Below are positions 62,226-64,000 of a stretch of 64,000 nt of DNA, piece after piece. The stretch comes from Paraburkholderia kirstenboschensis. Lineage in GTDB: Bacteria; Pseudomonadota; Gammaproteobacteria; Burkholderiales; Burkholderiaceae. The stretch is taken from assembly GCF_904848585.1 (NCBI RefSeq), contig NZ_CAJHCR010000001.1:1054001-1118000 (forward strand). The letters run 5' to 3'. The notes beneath the pieces were generated by a model, which worked only from the letters and a program-made list of their open reading frames with translations, ran no database searches and was not told where the DNA came from. The position numbers were made by a program, and so were the translations under genes. The stretch's first letter is position 1; the number at the start of each line of letters is the position of its first letter.

Positions 62226-63140
62226 ATGCGCGACCGAATCGACGACGAGATCACCTTCCGCAAACTGGAAGTGCTGCTCGCATTCATGCAGACCGGCAGT
62301 CTCGCGAAGGCGGCCGAGGCGCTGAACGTGAGCACGGTCAGCGTGCATCGCGCGCTGCACTCGCTCGAACAGGGTGTGCGCTGCGCACTGTTTCGCCACG
62401 AAGGCCGCAACCTCAAATCCACCGACGCGGCGCAAATGCTCGCCGACGTCGCGCAAGAAGTCATCACGCTGATGTCCGACGGCATCCGCGCGACGCGCGA
62501 GGCCGCGGGCTATTCGTCGGATCGCCTGAAGATCGGCTCGCTTTATTCACTGACTATCAGGACCGTGCCGGGCATCGTCGTCGACATCAAGGTACGGCGG
62601 CCGACGCTTCAGGTCGAACTGGTGCTCGGTCCGAATGCGGAACTGATCGAAAAGCTCAAGCAGGGCGCGATAGATGCGGCGCTGATGGCGTTGCCCGATG
62701 CCGAGCCCGAGGTCGAATCCATTCCGCTTTTCGAAGACGATATTTTCTTCGCCGCGCCCTCGAATTCGCCGTATGCAAACCTGGAGGCCGTCGATCTGCG
62801 CGACTGCCGCGACGAAACCTTCGTTTCGCTCGGCGAGGGGTTTGCTACTTATCACGGCTTTCAGGAAGCGTTTCGCGTCGCGGAGTTCACCCCCAACGTG
62901 ACGATGCGAGTGGGCGACATCTATTCGCTGATGAACCTGGTAAGCGGAGGCGTCGGCTATACGCTGTTGCCCGGCCGCGTGCGAGGCGTATTCGGCGACA
63001 AGGTGCAGTTCATCCCGCTCAAACCGCAATATATGATGCGCCAGACGATCGGCGTCAGTTTCCTGCGGGCACGCGAGCGCGATCCGAACCTGCTCGCGCT
63101 CATGGCAGTGTGCCGACTTCGAACGAGAAACGCCGGTTGA
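62226..63140 (+). CDS. mdcR: LysR-family regulator of malonate utilisation (MdcR-like)
   Basis: 304 residues. The N-terminus EITFRKLEVLLAFMQTGSLAKAAEALN and the segments STVSVHRALHSLEQGVRC and LAEGFATYHGFQEAF-like SLGEGFATYHGFQEAF are characteristic of MdcR, the activator of malonate decarboxylase operons, rather than of LysR proteins in general; its helix-turn-helix differs from the usual SQPALSRQI form. Convergent with madM, the malonate transporter subunit gene, which supports the name. The start codon has only a weak ribosome-binding site. Confidence 0.9.
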   Translation: MRDRIDDEITFRKLEVLLAFMQTGSLAKAAEALNVSTVSVHRALHSLEQGVRCALFRHEGRNLKSTDAAQMLADVAQEVITLMSDGIRATREAAGYSSDRLKIGSLYSLTIRTVPGIVVDIKVRRPTLQVELVLGPNAELIEKLKQGAIDAALMALPDAEPEVESIPLFEDDIFFAAPSNSPYANLEAVDLRDCRDETFVSLGEGFATYHGFQEAFRVAEFTPNVTMRVGDIYSLMNLVSGGVGYTLLPGRVRGVFGDKVQFIPLKPQYMMRQTIGVSFLRARERDPNLLALMAVCRLRTRNAG

Positions 63141-63322
63141 TGTTTTCGGGCCGCGGCTTCGTCGAGTGTCGAGCAATGCGAAGCGACGGCCGGTTCCAGG
63201 CGCGCGAAGCATAAGAGTTAGCGCCCGTGTTCGTGGCCGCTCGCGCGCGCGTCGCGAGGCGGTGCATGACGGCGCACCAAGGTCGCCACGCGCCATCCGC
63301 GAAAACCCGGCTGCGATAAAGC

Positions 63323-64000
63323 TCAACCGCCGACCAGTGCGCGCGTCGTGAAGAACAGCAGCGAAGGTCCGAGCAGGCAGCCCACGCCAGTATGAAACGT
63401 GGCAATCAGCGCGCCATAAGGAACGAGCCGCCGATCGGTGGCCGCCAGTCCCGCGCTCACGCCGCTGACGGTGCCCGCAAGGCCGCCGAAGATCATTGCG
63501 GATCGGGGCGTCTTGAGTCCCATGAAGCCGGCCGCGAGCGGCGTACCGATCATGACGATGATCGCCTTGATGAGGCCCGTCGCGATGCTGAGCGCGATTA
63601 CGTCCGAGCTTGCACCGATCGCCGCGCCCGTCACCGGTCCGACGATGTAGGTGACCGCACCCGCGCCGATGGTCGTCATGCTGACCGCATCGGTATAACC
63701 GAACGCATGAGCGACGCTTGCGCCCACGATGAACGGCAGCACTGTGCCGAGCAGCAGCGAGACGACGCCGATGAGCCCGGCCTTGCGCGCTTCGGTGGCC
63801 TGCACCTCGAAGGCCGTCGCGACGATCGCGAAGTCCCGCAGCATCGCGCCGCCCATCAGGCCGACGCCGGCGAAGAGCGGCAGGTCCGCAAGACCTTTCT
63901 GGCCCGCGGTGAAGACTCCGCCGAAGTACGCGAGCACGAGTCCGATCACGATAGCGATCGCCGAGCCGTGCACGCGCCCGAACGTGAGCTTGCGCGAAAT
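63323..64000 (-). CDS. madM: Malonate transporter subunit MadM, 5' end beyond the window
   Basis: The last ~225 codons of a membrane protein; the frame runs in from the window edge at 64000 (reading ISRKLTFGRVHGSA). About seven or eight membrane segments are visible, with LFAGVGLMGGAMLRDFAIVATAFEVQ and GAVTYIVGPVTGAAIGASSDVI typical of MadM. MadL and MadM together import malonate with Na+. The rest of the mad/mdc locus should lie to the right of the window. Confidence 0.92.
   Translation of the reverse strand: MSRKLTFGRVHGSAIAIVIGLVLAYFGGVFTAGQKGLADLPLFAGVGLMGGAMLRDFAIVATAFEVQATEARKAGLIGVVSLLLGTVLPFIVGASVAHAFGYTDAVSMTTIGAGAVTYIVGPVTGAAIGASSDVIALSIATGLIKAIIVMIGTPLAAGFMGLKTPRSAMIFGGLAGTVSGVSAGLAATDRRLVPYGALIATFHTGVGCLLGPSLLFFTTRALVGG

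Overview
The window is a stretch of high-GC proteobacterial chromosome. The order ratA end - rnfH - (DMT transporter) - guaB - membrane protein - guaA, the OpcP-type porin, and the large number of LysR/AraC-controlled catabolic operons point to the Burkholderiaceae, most likely Paraburkholderia or a close relative. I see no rRNA, tRNA, transposase, prophage gene or CRISPR array. The left end is housekeeping DNA; almost everything after about 7 kb is accessory catabolism arranged as operon plus own regulator plus own transporter.

Layout. 1-6.7 kb: ratA tail, rnfH, a DMT transporter, guaB, a small membrane protein, guaA with a clear terminator, and a DUF72 protein. 6.8-9.3 kb: a decayed fragment and a Tat-type lipoprotein of the beta-lactamase/serine hydrolase fold. 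9.4-14.7 kb: an AraC regulator divergent from a BKACE (beta-keto acid cleavage enzyme) operon with an MFS transporter and two SDR dehydrogenases. 14.8-33.5 kb: the most striking part, a same-strand run of 12 genes (UbiX, FAD monooxygenase, VOC protein, fumarylacetoacetase, alpha/beta hydrolase, three-subunit molybdenum hydroxylase with its CoxG, a crotonase, UbiD, LysR) facing a divergent set of porin, two aromatic-acid MFS transporters and a chemoreceptor. This looks like a complete uptake, sensing and degradation system for an aromatic or heteroaromatic acid whose substrate I cannot name.

33.5-42 kb: DUF2000/AraC pair, then a kdgT-dtnK-pdxA2-deoR operon for a four-carbon sugar acid (threonate type), a truncated LysR gene, a DHFR-like protein, a small secreted protein and a GT2 glycosyltransferase. 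42-43 kb is a gene-free kilobase with a textbook terminator that has no obvious gene in front of it. 43-50.3 kb: a crotonase, a PotD/PotA-like ABC transporter with a fused permease, an acyl-CoA ligase and an IclR regulator, which share a candidate operator sequence. 50.4-55 kb: small secreted protein, VOC protein, orphan SsuA-like binding protein, AraC/SDR divergent pair.

55-61.2 kb: a four-gene operon (lgoD-, uxaB-, MFS-, uxaA-like) with a divergent GntR regulator, which together would take L-galactonate through tagaturonate and altronate to 2-keto-3-deoxygluconate. 61.2-64 kb: a relatively AT-rich intergenic stretch, two very small genes, and the edge of a malonate utilisation locus (mdcR and the 3' part of madM). 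Functions are assigned by family recognition from the protein sequences; substrates of the catabolic operons are inferences.
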